This document shows, piece by piece, positions 49,272 through 61,045 of a stretch of 64,000 nucleotides of DNA. This DNA comes from Volutella citrinella (Eukaryota; Ascomycota; Sordariomycetes; Hypocreales; Nectriaceae): positions 558,001-622,000 of the forward strand of contig JAWZSP010000005.1 of NCBI GenBank assembly GCA_034401135.1, read 5' to 3'. A program made the translations under genes and the position numbers. Every line of letters begins with the position of its first letter. The first letter of the stretch is position 1. Under the pieces are notes generated by a model, which ran no database searches, was not told the origin of the DNA, and was given only the letters and a program-made list of their open reading frames with translations.

Positions 49272-51034
49272 ATGTCGTCCTCCCCCGAGCACCCTCAACC
49301 TCAACCTCTCCCCCAACCTCACCCCCAATCCCAGTCCCAACCCGCCGCACCGCCCCCCGCCAAGGTCCACGATGCCATAGACAGCAAGGACCACGAGTTG
49401 CAAGCAATCCCCGAGACAGCCCCCCCTCACAAGAGCAGCGTCGACAAGCCGCGCCTCGGCCGCGACATGGACCCCGAGCGGCGGCAGCAGCTGGAGCGCA
49501 GCATGAAGCGCAAGCTCGACATGCGGTGCTCGCTCTTCGTGCTCATCTACATCATGAACTACCTCGACCGCAACAACATTGCCGCCGCGCGCCTCAAGGG
49601 CCTGCAGCAGGACCTCAAGCTCAACGACACCGAGTACGCGACCTGTCTGAGCATTCTCTACGTCGGCTACATCCTCATGCAGGTGCCCTCCAACATGTTC
49701 ATCAACCGCATCGAGCGGCCCTCGCTGTACATTGCCTGCGCCATGTTGCTCTGGGGCCTCATCTCCACCCTGTCCGGCAACGTCCACAGCTTCGGCGGCA
49801 TGGTGGCCGTGCGCTTCTTCCTGGGCTTCGTCGAGGCCGCCTTTTTGCCCGGTGCCCTACTCATCCTTTCAAAGTGGTATACTCGCCGCGAGCTGACGAC
49901 GCGCAACGCCATCCTCTTCTGCGGCAACCTCATCTCAAACGCCTTCTCCGCCCTCGTCGCCGCAGGCGTCCTGTCCAACATGGAGGGCGTCCTCGGCCAC
50001 GCCGCCTGGCGCTGGCTCTTCTGGATCGAGGGCGCCATCACAATGGCCATTGCCGTCGCCGCCGCCTTCATCTTGCCTGATCTCCCGCACAACTCTCGCG
50101 GCTTCACTGCGGAGGAGCTGCACGTCGCCCAGCTACGCATCGTCGAGGATGTGGGCGAGGCAGACGCTGACTCGGAGGAGCATGGCGTCTTCTACGGCCT
50201 CAAGCTCGTCGTCCAGGACTACAAGGTCTACGTCATGATGCTGCTCTTTACCTCGTACATCATCGGCCTCTCCTTTAACGCTTTCTTCGTGAGTGCAGCC
50301 TGATTCAATCTCATCCCCTCGCCAGGCACCCCATCGCTAACCTCTCCCCGTGTAGCCCAGCTTGACCCAGACTCTCGGCTTCAGCTACGTCCCGACCCTC
50401 CTCATGAGCTCCCCGCCCTGGGTCTTCTCCTGCATTGTGTCTCTCCTCGTCTGCATGCACTCAGACAGAACCGAGGAAAAGGTCCGTCACCTCCGCTCCT
50501 CTTCTTCTTCCCCTCATTTCCCCCGCATCCCGCTAACCATCAACCCCTGTCCAGTTCTGGCACATCGTCGGCCCCATCTGCCTTGGCATCGTCGGCTTCG
50601 TCATCTGCATGTCCACCTCCAACGTGCCCGCGCGCTACGTCGCCCTTTTCCTGCAGACGAGCTCCTACGCCGGCTACATCGTCGTCTACTCATGGATCAG
50701 CTCCTCCTTCCCCCGGCCACCCGCCAAGCGCGCCGTCGCCATCGCCATGATCAACGGCTTCGGCCAGCTCGGCAACGTCGCGGGCTCGTACGTGTGGGTG
50801 TTCAAGAAGGACGGGTACCGGAAGAGCTACGCCATTGTGCTCTGCATGTTTGTCGTCACTATTGTAGGCGTCTTCATCTTCCGCCAGATCCTCGTCGGGC
50901 TGAACAAGAAGCTGGAAGCCGGAGAGTCGGCGTGGAGGACGGAGCGCGACGTGTTGGAGAGGACGGCGCTGGTCGAGGTTGTCGACGACTCCGAGGCCCG
51001 CCTGATGAAGACGGGCTTCCGATACCTGCTGTAA
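49272..51034 (+). CDS. MFS transporter, anion:cation symporter (Dal5-like) family
   Basis: Plasma-membrane carrier of 540 residues in three exons: 49272-50288, 50356-50481 and 50555-51034, all phase 0. A Pro/Gln-rich cytoplasmic N-terminus (about 75 residues) leads into MRCSLFVLIYIMNYLDRNNIAAAR, the ACS-family motif after TM1. Then follow GYILMQVPSNMFINRIERPS, VRFFLGFVEAAFLPGALL, SKWYTRRELTTR and WLFWIEGAIT, giving about 12 helices. Family members carry allantoate, nicotinate, pantothenate, biotin or small organic acids; substrate here unknown. A second ACS transporter follows on the same strand 500 bp later. Confidence 0.9.
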
Positions 51035-51534
51035 CTTGTCATAAATTGTCGGCATTTTATAATGAGGAATACCAATCTCAATTTTGTGCTCTGGCTTGGT
51101 CGCGCCGTCGCCCGCTGCTAGCTCCTTCGGATGTGATCGTCGCTGTGATTTCTCAATTGAGGCGCTATTGGCTTATCAACGAGCACGACAACCACGCAGG
51201 CCATCACGACATTTCCTGTAAGCGCATGGCACAGCTCTTTATCCGAGTCTTGACGCAAGAAAAGCAGAGCTTGTTCTGGGCAAAGAGCACCAGTCGCACG
51301 ATGCCATTGGCCAGCCATCCGCGGAGGTGTGATCGGACATCCTCCCGCCCGTGGGGATTATCTGAGAATCCTACTCGCGATTGTCAGGGGCCTACATTGC
51401 GTGATGGCTTAATTCACCCATTGCGACAGAATGTAAGGATATAAGACATCGGGTCTCCCCACGGTCGGTCGTGCCGCAAGCTTGCAACTGCCGAGATCGC
51501 CAAGCAAGCACTATTAACGCCACCCGTCCTAAAA
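51035..51534. promoter_or_regulatory. Region between two MFS genes
   Basis: 500 bp without a gene. A TATA-like ATATAAGAC at about 51439 lies 95 bp before the second MFS start. Confidence 0.5.
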
Positions 51535-53349
51535 ATGGCACAAGCCAAGGAAGCCAAGGAGAAGGCTGAGCAGCCCAGCGACCGCGACGATGTCGGGGCC
51601 AGTGGCAGTGGAAGCGGCAGCGTCTCGTCTGAGCCGGAAGACGTCAACGAGAAAGCGCTGCTAAGGAAGCTCGACAGGACTCTACTGCCGGCAGTAGGCA
51701 TTCTCTACTTGCTGTCGTTTCTCGACCGCAGCAATGGTATGAGTATTACTACCAGCTCTGCGTCTCTAGTCTAATGGTGGCATCTAGTGGGAAACGCGCG
51801 GATAGAGGGCATGATCAGTGACCTCCACATGAGTGCGTATATTGTGCCAGATGATTACAACTTGCTAACACACATCTCAACCAGGTGGCAACCAATACCT
51901 CACCGGTCTGACGCTCTATTTCGTCGGCTACGTCATCTTCGAGGTTTGCTCCCTTCTTCGCTCCCTCTTCAAATCCCATCGCTGACCACCATCCAAGATC
52001 CCCTGCAACATCGTGCTCAAAAAGACAACCCCCCGGTTCTGGCTGCCGACGCTGACACTGGCCTGGGGCATCGTCGCGACCCTGCTGGGCATCGTCCAGA
52101 ACATGGAGGGCTTCTTCGTCGCCCGCTTCTTCCTGGGCGTCGCCGAGAGCGGCCTGTTCCCCGGCGTCGTCTTCTACTTCTCCATGTGGTACAAGCGCAG
52201 GGAGAGGCAGTACCGCGTCGCCCTCTTCTTCAGCGCCGCCTCGCTCGCGGGGGCGTTTGGTGGCATTCTGGCATACGTAAGAAGTCAATCCCGTGTTCAT
52301 GTTCTTAGTTGTCCAGCTCACTCACTCGCATAGGGAATCGGGAGAATGGCCGGCGTTGTCTGGGACCACGGATGGAGGTGGATCTTCATTCTCGTAGGCC
52401 CAAATACTCCATACGGAAAGGCCACGGCTGACACTCTTGATAGGAAGGCATCGCGACCTGCGTCGTGGCCGTGCTCGCCTACTGGTTCATTGAGAACTAC
52501 CCAGACACCTCCAACATCACAACCCCGGCGGAGCGCAAATTTATCCTCGCCAGGCTTGCGGCCGACAGCGATGCGACGAGGGAGGAAAAGTTCAGCTGGG
52601 CCGCCGTCGTCGAAGCCCTCAGAGACCCCAACTGCTGGCTGTACGGCCTGTGCTTCCACACCATGAGTCTCCCGCTGTACACGTTGTCGCTGTTCTTGGT
52701 GAGTATTGACTCCGACAACGAAGACTTCAACAACATCCATCTAATCACTAACCCATCACAGCCGACCATCATCAAGGACCTCGGCTACACGGCCGCTGTC
52801 GCCCAGCTGCTGACGGTGCCTCCCTACGCCGTAGCCTTTGTCGCTACCCTCACCGTCGCCATCTACTCGGAGAAGCTGGGCCGCCGCGCCAACTTCATCG
52901 CCGGGTCCTCGAGCGTCGCTGTCCTCGGGTACGTCCTGTTACTCGCCAACACAAACCCCACGGGCCGACCTGGCATGTCGTACGCGGGCACCTTTCTGGC
53001 CGCCGCCGGTATCTACTCGGCCAACGCCCTCGTCCTCTCGTGGCCAGCCATCAACGTGTCCGGGCAGACGAAGCGAGCCATCGCAAACGCCATGCAGATC
53101 AGCATCGGCAATCTCGGTGCCGTGCTAGGCACGCAGCTGTATCGGTCAGAGGACGGGCCCAGGTTCATCGTCGGGCACTCAATGGCGCTGGCGTATCTGG
53201 TGGGCAACATTGTGGTCGTCACCCTGTTGGGCTGGAGGCTCAAGAGGGAGAATGCCAGGAGGGAGCTCATCGCCGAGGAGATCAAGGATGTTGGAGAGGT
53301 GGAGAGCTGGCAGGGCGACTCGGACCCGCGATGGCGGTTTGCGTATTAG
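51535..53349 (+). CDS. MFS transporter, anion:cation symporter (Tna1-like) family
   Basis: 495 residues in seven exons: 51535-51736, 51788-51832, 51885-51943, 51998-52276, 52334-52393, 52444-52698 and 52762-53349. All joins keep frame. Ser/Gly-rich acidic N-terminus, then LLYLLSFLDRSNVGNARIEG type TM1-loop motif (split by the first intron), NQYLTGLTLYFVGYVIFEIP, ARFFLGVAESGLFPGVVFYF, MWYKRRERQYRVALFF and GWRWIFIL. Closest to the nicotinate/vitamin permease branch. Much more intron-rich than the neighbouring MFS gene, so the two are not a recent tandem duplicate. The kynurenine genes lie 36 kb away, too far to link. Confidence 0.9.
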
Positions 53350-53447
53350 ATGGAGCATGCACAGATGAATATGTTTCGCAAGGGAACTCGACAATATTAT
53401 TAGTTGCTCGCTACGCACCCATCCTCGCCTTTCCTCATCCGTCATAC

Positions 53448-54338
53448 CTAAGCCTCCACATCGTCGTGATCTGTGCTGGTAAACACATCCTTCCACTCAT
53501 CCAGCAGCTTGATGGTGTTGGCGCACTCCTCGCGGATTAACGCATCGCAGTCCTTGCCCAAGACGATGCGCACAGGAATCTCGCGGCCCTCGGCGACACC
53601 GCTCCTCGTCAGGATGTCAACAGTGACCTTGCAGCCCTTTCGGACGTCTCCAGGCTGCTTGCCGTCGCGCGTCACGAGAAACTTCCTCATGCGGCCCGTC
53701 GCCGTCGCCTCGTCCTCATACGCGGCAATGGGCTCCTTTGCCAGCACGCGCACGCCCGGGTTCAAGAACGCGGTGCGGAAGTATCCCGGCTCGACGACGG
53801 TGGCTGTAATCTGGAAATCAGCCAGCTCGCAGCGCAGCGTCTCGGCGAGCGACGACATGGACGACTTGGCCATAGCATAAGCACCAAAGTTTGGTCCGCC
53901 GCGCCAGCTGCCGACGCTGCCAAACGTGACGACGACGCCGCGCGTGCCGTGGGCGCCGAGCGGCTGGGCGCGCATGCCGCCGAGGAATGCGCTGATTGTG
54001 TTGGCGATGCCGACGACGTTGGTGTTGAGCGTGTCGTGGAGCTCCTGTGAAGACATCTCCTCGATGGTGGCGTCGAGGATGAAGCCTGCGGCGTTGATCA
54101 GGTAGTCGACGCGGCCGAACCGGTCAAAGACTTCCTTGGCTTTGGCCTTGAGCTCGTCGTGGCTGGCCGTCACGTCAAAGGCCATGGTGTGTGCGCCGGC
54201 GTCGGCCAGGTCCTGCACGCGCGAGGTGTTGCGGGCTGTGGCGATGACGGTGTGGCCGCGCTGCAGGGCGAGCTGGGCGATCTCGTGGCCGAAGCCCGAG
54301 GAGGCGGCGGTGATGAACCAGACGGGTGTGGGAGTCAT
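53448..54338 (-). CDS. Short-chain dehydrogenase/reductase
   Basis: 296 residues, single exon. The cofactor motif is TAASSGFG (residues 10-17), a slight variant of TGxxxGxG with Ala for the first Gly. NAAG follows, then the catalytic FGSVGSW serine and YAMAK tyrosine-lysine pair, and VEPGYFRT. This pattern matches the fungal group often annotated as oxidoreductase or retinol-dehydrogenase-like SDRs. Start is the first ATG, with TATAAG on the minus strand about 120 bp upstream. It ends 98 bp from the MFS gene stop, tail to tail. Substrate unknown. Confidence 0.87.
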   Translation of the reverse strand: MTPTPVWFITAASSGFGHEIAQLALQRGHTVIATARNTSRVQDLADAGAHTMAFDVTASHDELKAKAKEVFDRFGRVDYLINAAGFILDATIEEMSSQELHDTLNTNVVGIANTISAFLGGMRAQPLGAHGTRGVVVTFGSVGSWRGGPNFGAYAMAKSSMSSLAETLRCELADFQITATVVEPGYFRTAFLNPGVRVLAKEPIAAYEDEATATGRMRKFLVTRDGKQPGDVRKGCKVTVDILTRSGVAEGREIPVRIVLGKDCDALIREECANTIKLLDEWKDVFTSTDHDDVEA

Positions 54339-55217
54339 GGTGGTTTCTGTAGTGTATTTACTGTGTAAGTGTCGATGGTGCAGTGTGGGTATGGTATCGT
54401 GGTGTTGAGTGTCTGGCGGATGGAACAGATTGAACACCATCACTACGGACGGGCCTCTTCTTATAGTTAAATGTTCTACCATTATTCTCATTGTTCGCAC
54501 CACTCTGTCGATGATGGTCATTTCCTAACGCCGTCGCCAGAGTAGGAATGCATCAGCATCGCCGACGGCTTGGGGTGCCATCGCCGAACACCAGCCATTC
54601 CAGCCCACGGCGCATTTCTGGGCACAGCATTTGACTGGCTACTCTCCCAAGCTTCTTACCAATCTCAATCCCTGTTAGCTGACTGCCAGGCGTTTTCAGG
54701 ATATGTCAGCGGGGCTGCTCCCCCATCTGTAGCTCTATGTCCTATCGCCGAAACGGCCCATGTCACATTTTCGGACTTTGGAGTCACCGCGAGACTCTTC
54801 ATCTAAAACCCTCCGACACTCAAACTTTTCACAATTTATGCACTTTATCCCATGAAAAATCAGCTCTTCGCCTGGGAATCTCAGTCTACTCGATTTTCAC
54901 CCTGCGCAATCGTCCATACAGGTGTCTCGCCTGCGTCTCCGTCGGCAGGCTTCAACTCTAACAATATCGAGCGACCCCCAAAAGGTTGGTGCACCAGGAT
55001 GGATGGTCTTCTACAAACTCCCATCAAAGCAATCCAAGCTTTCAACAGCCATGGATGCACCGCTATGGCCGCGAAAAAGCTTGCCGTTGAACGGAGATAG
55101 GTCGTTGTATTGCATATAAACAACGTCCACAGCAGCTCCCAGGGACAATTGATCTTTTCTTTCATCAATTTCCATCCCCCATGAGACCATCCACTCTCCC
55201 CATATTATTCATTCATC
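54339..55217. promoter_or_regulatory. Divergent promoter region
   Basis: 879 bp between the SDR (minus) and the repeat protein gene (plus). TATAAA at 55115-55120 sits about 100 bp before the repeat protein ATG. No gene seen. Confidence 0.5.
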
Positions 55218-57359
55218 ATGAAATCCTCTACTTCCACCCTCTCCATCATCTACGCGTTGGCTCTGGTCGCCGGTGCCCAATTGGTCACTTACAACATCCC
55301 CCCAGACCTCGAGAATGGCGTTTACACCGTCCACTACGACCTCAATGAGGACCCAGACACAGCTGTCCCTCAGCTGGTGCGACGAGGTAACATAACCTCT
55401 CAAGGCCAGGGCTCCGATCAGCTAGAACGCATTGCTGCTCGAGACTCAAAGGCCCAAAAATTCCAGCAGTTTGGGCAGCCCAGCCCTCACCAATGCCCAA
55501 AACCTCACGCAGAGCAGCTTCCCATCCTCAAAGTCATCTGCCCCAAGAACAGGGACGAAACCATTGACAAAAAGGGGCACAAGCTGGCCCTCGACGGCCT
55601 CGGCGACTGGTGCGAGAGCAAGGAAGCCCTTGAGCCCTTCAAGCTTCACATCAGCTTCTCTACGCAGGACAACGCCATCTACTGGATGTGCAACTACGCC
55701 ACGCACAACTACTGCACGCGCAAAGAGGTCATGGCCGCCGAGTCCCTGTTCGACGACGTCTGCGGCGAGAACAAGGTGGGCTTCGTCATGCTCCGGGGCA
55801 AGAAGACGGCAATTGCCCGGGGCACCAGGTACCGTGACGGCAGGGTTTGGTGCTCAAAGTATTACTCCAGTGGTGGGAGAATAGTTAGCATCCCTGCCTC
55901 TCCCGGAGGTGGGATGCAAGAGAACAAGAGCCTGCACTTGGGAGAGGGAAAGCAAACCAGCGAGAACCTGCATCCGGATGGCGGAAAGCAAAGCAACAAT
56001 ACACTCCACTCTGATGACGGAAAGCAACAAGTCAAAAGCGTCCCCAAACCTGGTGATGGGTACCCAGGGAATAAGACTCATCCCGGAGACGACAAGGAAG
56101 CAGGAGGGCAAAAGGAGACCAAATTCGCTCCCATAGGGGCCGGGAAGCAAGGAGTCAATCACACTCTGCCAGGAGATGGGAAGCAACGCGTCTGGAATGC
56201 CACCTCAGGAGGCCAGCAGGCTAAAGCCACTCCTACCACAAGGGTCGGGAAGCCAGGAGCCAATAACACTATGTCAGCAGATGGGAAGCAAAGAGCCTGG
56301 AATGCCACCTCTATGCCGGGACGACCACAGGAGATCATAGCCACTGCCACAGGGGTCGGGAAGTACGGAGTCAATAATACCTCCTTGGGAGACGGGATGC
56401 AAAGAGCCTGGAATACCACCTCGGGAAGACAACAAGAGACCAAAGCTACTCCTACAGCGGCCGCGAAGCAAGGAGTTAATAACACCCTGTCGGCAGATGG
56501 CAAGCAAGGAGCCTGGAACGCCACCTTGGGAAGACAACACGAGACTAAAGTTACGCCTACCCCAGGAGTCAGGAAGAATGATACCTTAAGAGGACAACAG
56601 GAGACTCAACCCACTGCGACAGTGGCCGGGAAGCAGGGAGCCAATGATACTCTATCAGGATATGGCAAGCTAATATTCTTGAATGCCACCTCTGGAAGAC
56701 AACTTGAGACTACGCCCACTCCGACAGGGGCCAGGAAGCAAGAGGTTAATAATACTTCCTGGGTATACGAGAAGCAAAGTGCTCGGAACACCACCTTAGG
56801 AGGGCAACAGGATACAAAGGCCACTCCCACAGCGGCCGGCAAGCAAGGGCCCTGGAATGCCACCTCAGGCAGACAACAGGAGATGAACTCCAGTCCTACT
56901 ACACGAGTTCAGAACCAAGGAGTCAATACTCTATCAGGAGATGGAAAGCAAAGAGCCTGGAATTCCACCTTGGGAAGACAACAAGAGACTAAAGCCACTC
57001 CCACAGTGGCTGACAAGGAATGGTCATGGAATGCCACCTCGGGAAGCCAACAGGAGATCAAAGCTACTCCTACTACACGATCGTGGATACAACAGGAGAC
57101 TAAAACCACTCCCACTGCCGGAGCCGGGAAGCAGGGAGCCTGGAATGCCACCGCGACAGTTGAGAAGCAAGGAGCCAAGCATGCCACCGAGACATTTGAG
57201 AAGCCAAAAGCCAACAATGCCACCTTGGTATTTGAGCAGCCAGGAACCAAGACTGCCACCGCGACAGCTGAGAGGCAAGAAGCCAAGACTGCCACCGCGG
57301 TGGTTTCGAAGCCCCCATGGGCGACCGAATATGGGGAGCTGGAGGACACGAGATTCTAA
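55218..57359 (+). CDS. Large secreted protein with N-glycosylation-rich tandem repeats
   Basis: 713 residues in one uninterrupted frame; not recognised as a named family. Signal peptide at residues 1-20 (MKSSTSTLSIIYALALVAGA), a Leu-Val-Arg-Arg possible Kex2 site near residue 55. A Cys-containing domain (about 90-215) follows, with seven Cys and motifs such as DNAIYWMCNYATHNYCTRKE and GRVWCSKYYSSGG. From about residue 230 it is repeats: three short units with LHxDxGKQ, then about ten units of 35-37 residues (some shortened) built on NNTLSADGKQ-AWNATSGRQQETKATPT. It ends with short units of the EKxxAKxATxT kind. Most long units hold two N-glycosylation sequons. No GPI signal; ends EYGELEDTRF. 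Likely extracellular or wall-associated and surface-exposed; the repeats predict length variation between strains. Confidence 0.85.
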   Translation: MKSSTSTLSIIYALALVAGAQLVTYNIPPDLENGVYTVHYDLNEDPDTAVPQLVRRGNITSQGQGSDQLERIAARDSKAQKFQQFGQPSPHQCPKPHAEQLPILKVICPKNRDETIDKKGHKLALDGLGDWCESKEALEPFKLHISFSTQDNAIYWMCNYATHNYCTRKEVMAAESLFDDVCGENKVGFVMLRGKKTAIARGTRYRDGRVWCSKYYSSGGRIVSIPASPGGGMQENKSLHLGEGKQTSENLHPDGGKQSNNTLHSDDGKQQVKSVPKPGDGYPGNKTHPGDDKEAGGQKETKFAPIGAGKQGVNHTLPGDGKQRVWNATSGGQQAKATPTTRVGKPGANNTMSADGKQRAWNATSMPGRPQEIIATATGVGKYGVNNTSLGDGMQRAWNTTSGRQQETKATPTAAAKQGVNNTLSADGKQGAWNATLGRQHETKVTPTPGVRKNDTLRGQQETQPTATVAGKQGANDTLSGYGKLIFLNATSGRQLETTPTPTGARKQEVNNTSWVYEKQSARNTTLGGQQDTKATPTAAGKQGPWNATSGRQQEMNSSPTTRVQNQGVNTLSGDGKQRAWNSTLGRQQETKATPTVADKEWSWNATSGSQQEIKATPTTRSWIQQETKTTPTAGAGKQGAWNATATVEKQGAKHATETFEKPKANNATLVFEQPGTKTATATAERQEAKTATAVVSKPPWATEYGELEDTRF
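56137..57160 (+). repeat. Coding tandem repeats of about 105-111 bp
   Basis: About ten degenerate in-frame units, each with a GGGAAGCAAGGA-like start and a TGGAATGCCACC core. At least three units (near 56575, 56840 and 57010-57100) are shortened by loss of an internal block, always in frame. Consistent with repeated unequal exchange or slippage under selection for an open frame. Confidence 0.85.
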
Positions 57360-57650
57360 ATGTAGAGCCCCAACACAGGCGTAAACAACCTCCAGCGCAT
57401 TAAAAGCAAAAAAAGAAAGAAAAAATAGTTCAAACACATTCACTAGCATCACTTGTGCAAGGTCCAGTTCTTACATGACCAATGGTGGTAATGTAACTTG
57501 ATGCAAGCCAATTAATACAAAGTCGTGACAGCAGCTTCCTGCGCGTGCCCTGGTTCCCAAACGCCAATAACCCCAAGCTCTAATTAAGAAATACACTCAT
57601 TCATCCAACAAATCGCTAGCAATCAGTCTGTACCATGCCCGACATCCACA

Positions 57651-60600
57651 TCATCGCAACGCCATGCTGCTCCGGCTGTCCTGGCGGCGGTGCGCCGGAC
57701 CAGCACCCATGGCAATCGTGATGCGTCGAGCCTTGTCACCGCCGAGACCGCCGCGCGGGCTGCCGCCAGATCCAACACTGCCTCCAAGGTTCATCCGTCG
57801 CGCCTGGCCAGGCGTCAGAGTGCGATCGCTTCGTCCCGCGTCGGGAGGCGAGCACACCAGCGGTGGGCTGCGTCGTCGCTCCGCGCTACCCCGTCGCAGG
57901 CGAGAGATACCGTTCGTGCTACTGGCAAGACTAGCTCCCATTGGCAAGCTGGGTCGGGGTCCGACCCGGTCCATGGACCCAATCGACGAGACCCGGCGGG
58001 CGTTGGAGGCCGAGGTGCCCGTCATGATGCTAGCTCGACGGGCCTTTTCCCGCATCGCCGAGTGCAGAGCCGTGCGGAGTTTTCGAGAGTCCATCTCCGA
58101 GTCTGATGAGCCTAGTGGATTGCCAACCTCCCGCAAGGATTTGGGCAGGGGCGCCGATGTCTTTGCCAACGTGCTGGGAGGGTCGTTTTCGTCAACGATG
58201 GATGGCATTGATCGCATCGGTCGCACACGCCCAGCCGACGGGGGCGATAGGTTGCCGGCCTTAGCGACATCCAGCGACCGCAGGGCTGGGGGGCTGCGCC
58301 TCGAGTCGGACAGGGGGCTCGAGGACATTCGGAGGCTTCCTGAAGGCACACGGGGCGAGGGCACGCGGGAGGCCGGAGGAGAACCCGCAATGGAGGCCCT
58401 GGTCTTGGAAAGGAAGCCAGCTTGGAACCTGCTAGGCTTGCCCATCAAGAGGCTCGAAGCCTCAGGCACCACCAAGCTGGGACTCGACTCTTCTGCTGAT
58501 GTCTCCACCTGCTGGGTCGTATCTTCCTCCTCCTCCTCCTCTTCCTCTTCCTCCTCGATGTCCTCCTCCTCTTCGAGATATGTCGGCATCGGAGGGAGGG
58601 GTAGGGCCAGGGCGATGGGCACAGGCTCGGGCTTCGGTTTTTGCGGAGATGGCGTAGCAGACTCCATCTGCTGAGGCGTCTTTTCCCAATCCTCCAGGGT
58701 GCCCGTCTCGTCGTCTCGCCAACGGACACCTCGAGCTGCTGGGGCCTTCTTCTTCGGCGACGTGAAACTAACACCCTTCTTAGCCGATCCAAGCGCCTTA
58801 CGCCTTCTTGGCGAGGACTTCATAGGGCTCGTGTGAGGCTCTGCGGTGAAGAGAGGTGGCCCGGCAGAGGCAACAAAGGGGCTGACCAGGGCCTTCTTTC
58901 GCTTAGGCGTGCCACGTCGGCTTGGAGCAAAGCTTTCGGTGACTGGAAGAGAGCCGTCGGGCTTCACAACCTGCGCGGCTGCCGTGTATCCAGTCTGGAG
59001 CAGTTTGTGAATGCTCTCCTTGGCGTGTTCCACAGCAGCCTCCACATCCATCTCGATCGTGTCCGATAGGGAGGCGAGAATCTCAAACTGGGCCGTGAGC
59101 AGCATCTGCATCATACCAGCATCTCCGCCCTTGTCCTGCTCGAGCACCTCCAAGTACGCCTCGCGGTTGAAATTGGCCTTGAGGAGCTCCGCCTCGCGTG
59201 TCAGGCTGGAAATCTCGCCCGTGTCGGCTCCGTCGGTGCTCTCTAGCTGCTTCAAGCTGTGTGAGAGCGCGGTATCGATAGTACGCTCCCAGCCCGATTG
59301 GTGAAGCTTCTGGTGAAAATGGTGGCGACTGTTCTCAAGCTCAATGAGGATGCCCTGGGCCGTCTTGCGAATCGCAGTCAAGCTCGGAGGCATGTCATCC
59401 TCATCACCCCGCTGGTCGCAGGTGGTGTCAAAGGCGGCAATCCAGCCAGAAAGCATGCTGATGCGGCGCTCAACAGCCCGAAGCTTCTTCATGGCGACGA
59501 TGCGCTCTTGACGCTCCGAGGCCGAGTTGTCATATGCAGCACGCAGCCTTTGCACGCCTTCTCGGGCAATGCCATCTCGCTTCTCACACTGCTTTCGGAA
59601 CTTGGCAAAGAAGATGTTTTCGGCGTCCTTCTGCTGGGCCTTGAGCTCGTTGATCAACGCCATCTGTTCGTCGATCTTGACCAGGAAGTCCTTGACGTGT
59701 CGGTTCACGTTGAAGACGTTGCGTGTCACCTTTGTCTGAATGTTCTTGGCCCGGTTGGCATAACGCAGCGTGTTTTGTGATTCGTCATAGTGCGCACTAG
59801 AGGGTGAAACGCACACAATCATGACGGTTTTACAGTTGCCTCCGAGGGAAAATTTTAGCAGTCGAGTCAGCTTGCTGTTTCGGTATGGTACGTGGGTCTT
59901 CCCGCGTCGGTCGCAGAGGGCGTTGATGCAGCTTCCCAGCGCAAGTAGCGACTTGTTGATGTTTGCACCTTCGGTAAGACGCTCGCCGCGGTTCTTGGTG
60001 ACGGATGCACGCTCCGAGCCAGCCAGATCGATGATGCTGAGGGTGGCCATGGTATGAGGCTCGTTGACGTCGGCATTTCTGTCCTTCTGGGCAATGTTGA
60101 TCTGCAGTACAGCGTGAGATCGAGACGAGGTAGCGTTGGCCTCCGTTGGCGAGACAGTTCGGTACTCGTTTCCTTGAACAATCATGTCCATGACTTCCTG
60201 CACATCCTTGGGCCGGTGGCTGGTCAGCCCGGAAACTGTCACCGCTTGGTTGCTGTCCTCGCGGAGCATCAGGCCTCCTTTGGTAGTGCTGCCACCAGGC
60301 ACCAGAAGATCCCGAATCGTTTCGTTGTAGATTTCCAGGTAGCTGAGGGTTAGCTCAGTCGTCTTCTCTTGGCTTCGCTCGTCAATCTTCTCGAACAGTT
60401 CCTGCATGGTCATGAAGATGATGCCAGGCTGCTGGGATGTGCCGGTAATGGTGTGTGTCTTGCCACACCCTGTGGCGCCGTAAGCGAATACTGTCGCATT
60501 GTAGCCGTCGAGCACGCTATCTAGCAGGTTCCTTGTCGTTCCTTCGTAAACATCTGATTGGGTCGTGTTCTCGTCGAAAACGCGGTCAAAGGCGAAAACC

Positions 60601-61045
60601 TGGTCCTTGACCTTCTTGGAGGTCGGCAGGACGGAGCGGGAAAACTTCTGAACCGGGCTGTCCTCTGGAGGGTCGAACACTCTGTGGCTCATAAGCATCC
60701 ATGTAGATTGAGGAAGGCAAGAAGGCGGCGACCACATACAAGCACCGGTCATCAACCACCTTGACGACGTTGCGGATGCCGCGCTGGCTTAGTTTGGGCG
60801 TGGGCACCGCCGCGAGAGATCCGTCTCCTAGAAATACTGTGCCTTCGTCATTTCGCTGGCTATTCGAGGGTCAGTAGGTGATTTCGTTGGATGCAATCGG
60901 GAATTCGTACAGCTGTGCAGCTTCACGAATAGTGAACGGTCGCACTCGAACTAAGAAGGGGTTAGCTAGGAGTCAGGCAGGGTCGGGGTCATCGATGCAT
61001 ACTGGCGACGGTGATGGACGATTGCCCTCCTGGTGGGTTAGCCAT
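57651..61045 (-). CDS. kip3: Kinesin-8 motor (Kip3/KIF18 type)
   Basis: Microtubule plus-end motor and depolymerase that controls spindle and cytoplasmic microtubule length. 1077 residues in four exons: 61045-61003, 60950-60911, 60859-60740 and 60681-57651. The three short 5' exons rebuild the motor start: SSITVAIRVRPFTIREAAQL, then FLGDGSLAAVPTPKL and VVDDRCLVFDPPED. P-loop GATGCGKT at 136-143, switch I NATSSRSH, switch II DLAGSERA, and the VPYRNSKLTRLLK microtubule-contact helix. A coiled-coil neck follows. The tail is disordered and Ser/Pro/Arg-rich, with a run of about twenty acidic residues (mostly Glu) near residues 765-786, encoded by a TCC/TTC-rich microsatellite at about 58520-58580 on the + strand. 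Clear ortholog call. Confidence 0.95.

Noticed and set aside
49272..53349. Tandem duplication of MFS genes
   Set aside because: Exon structures and sequences differ too much (three versus seven exons); same family but not a recent duplicate.
57664..58674. 336-codon plus-strand frame opposite the kinesin tail
   Set aside because: Arg/Ser-rich shadow of the disordered kinesin tail; no start context or motif.
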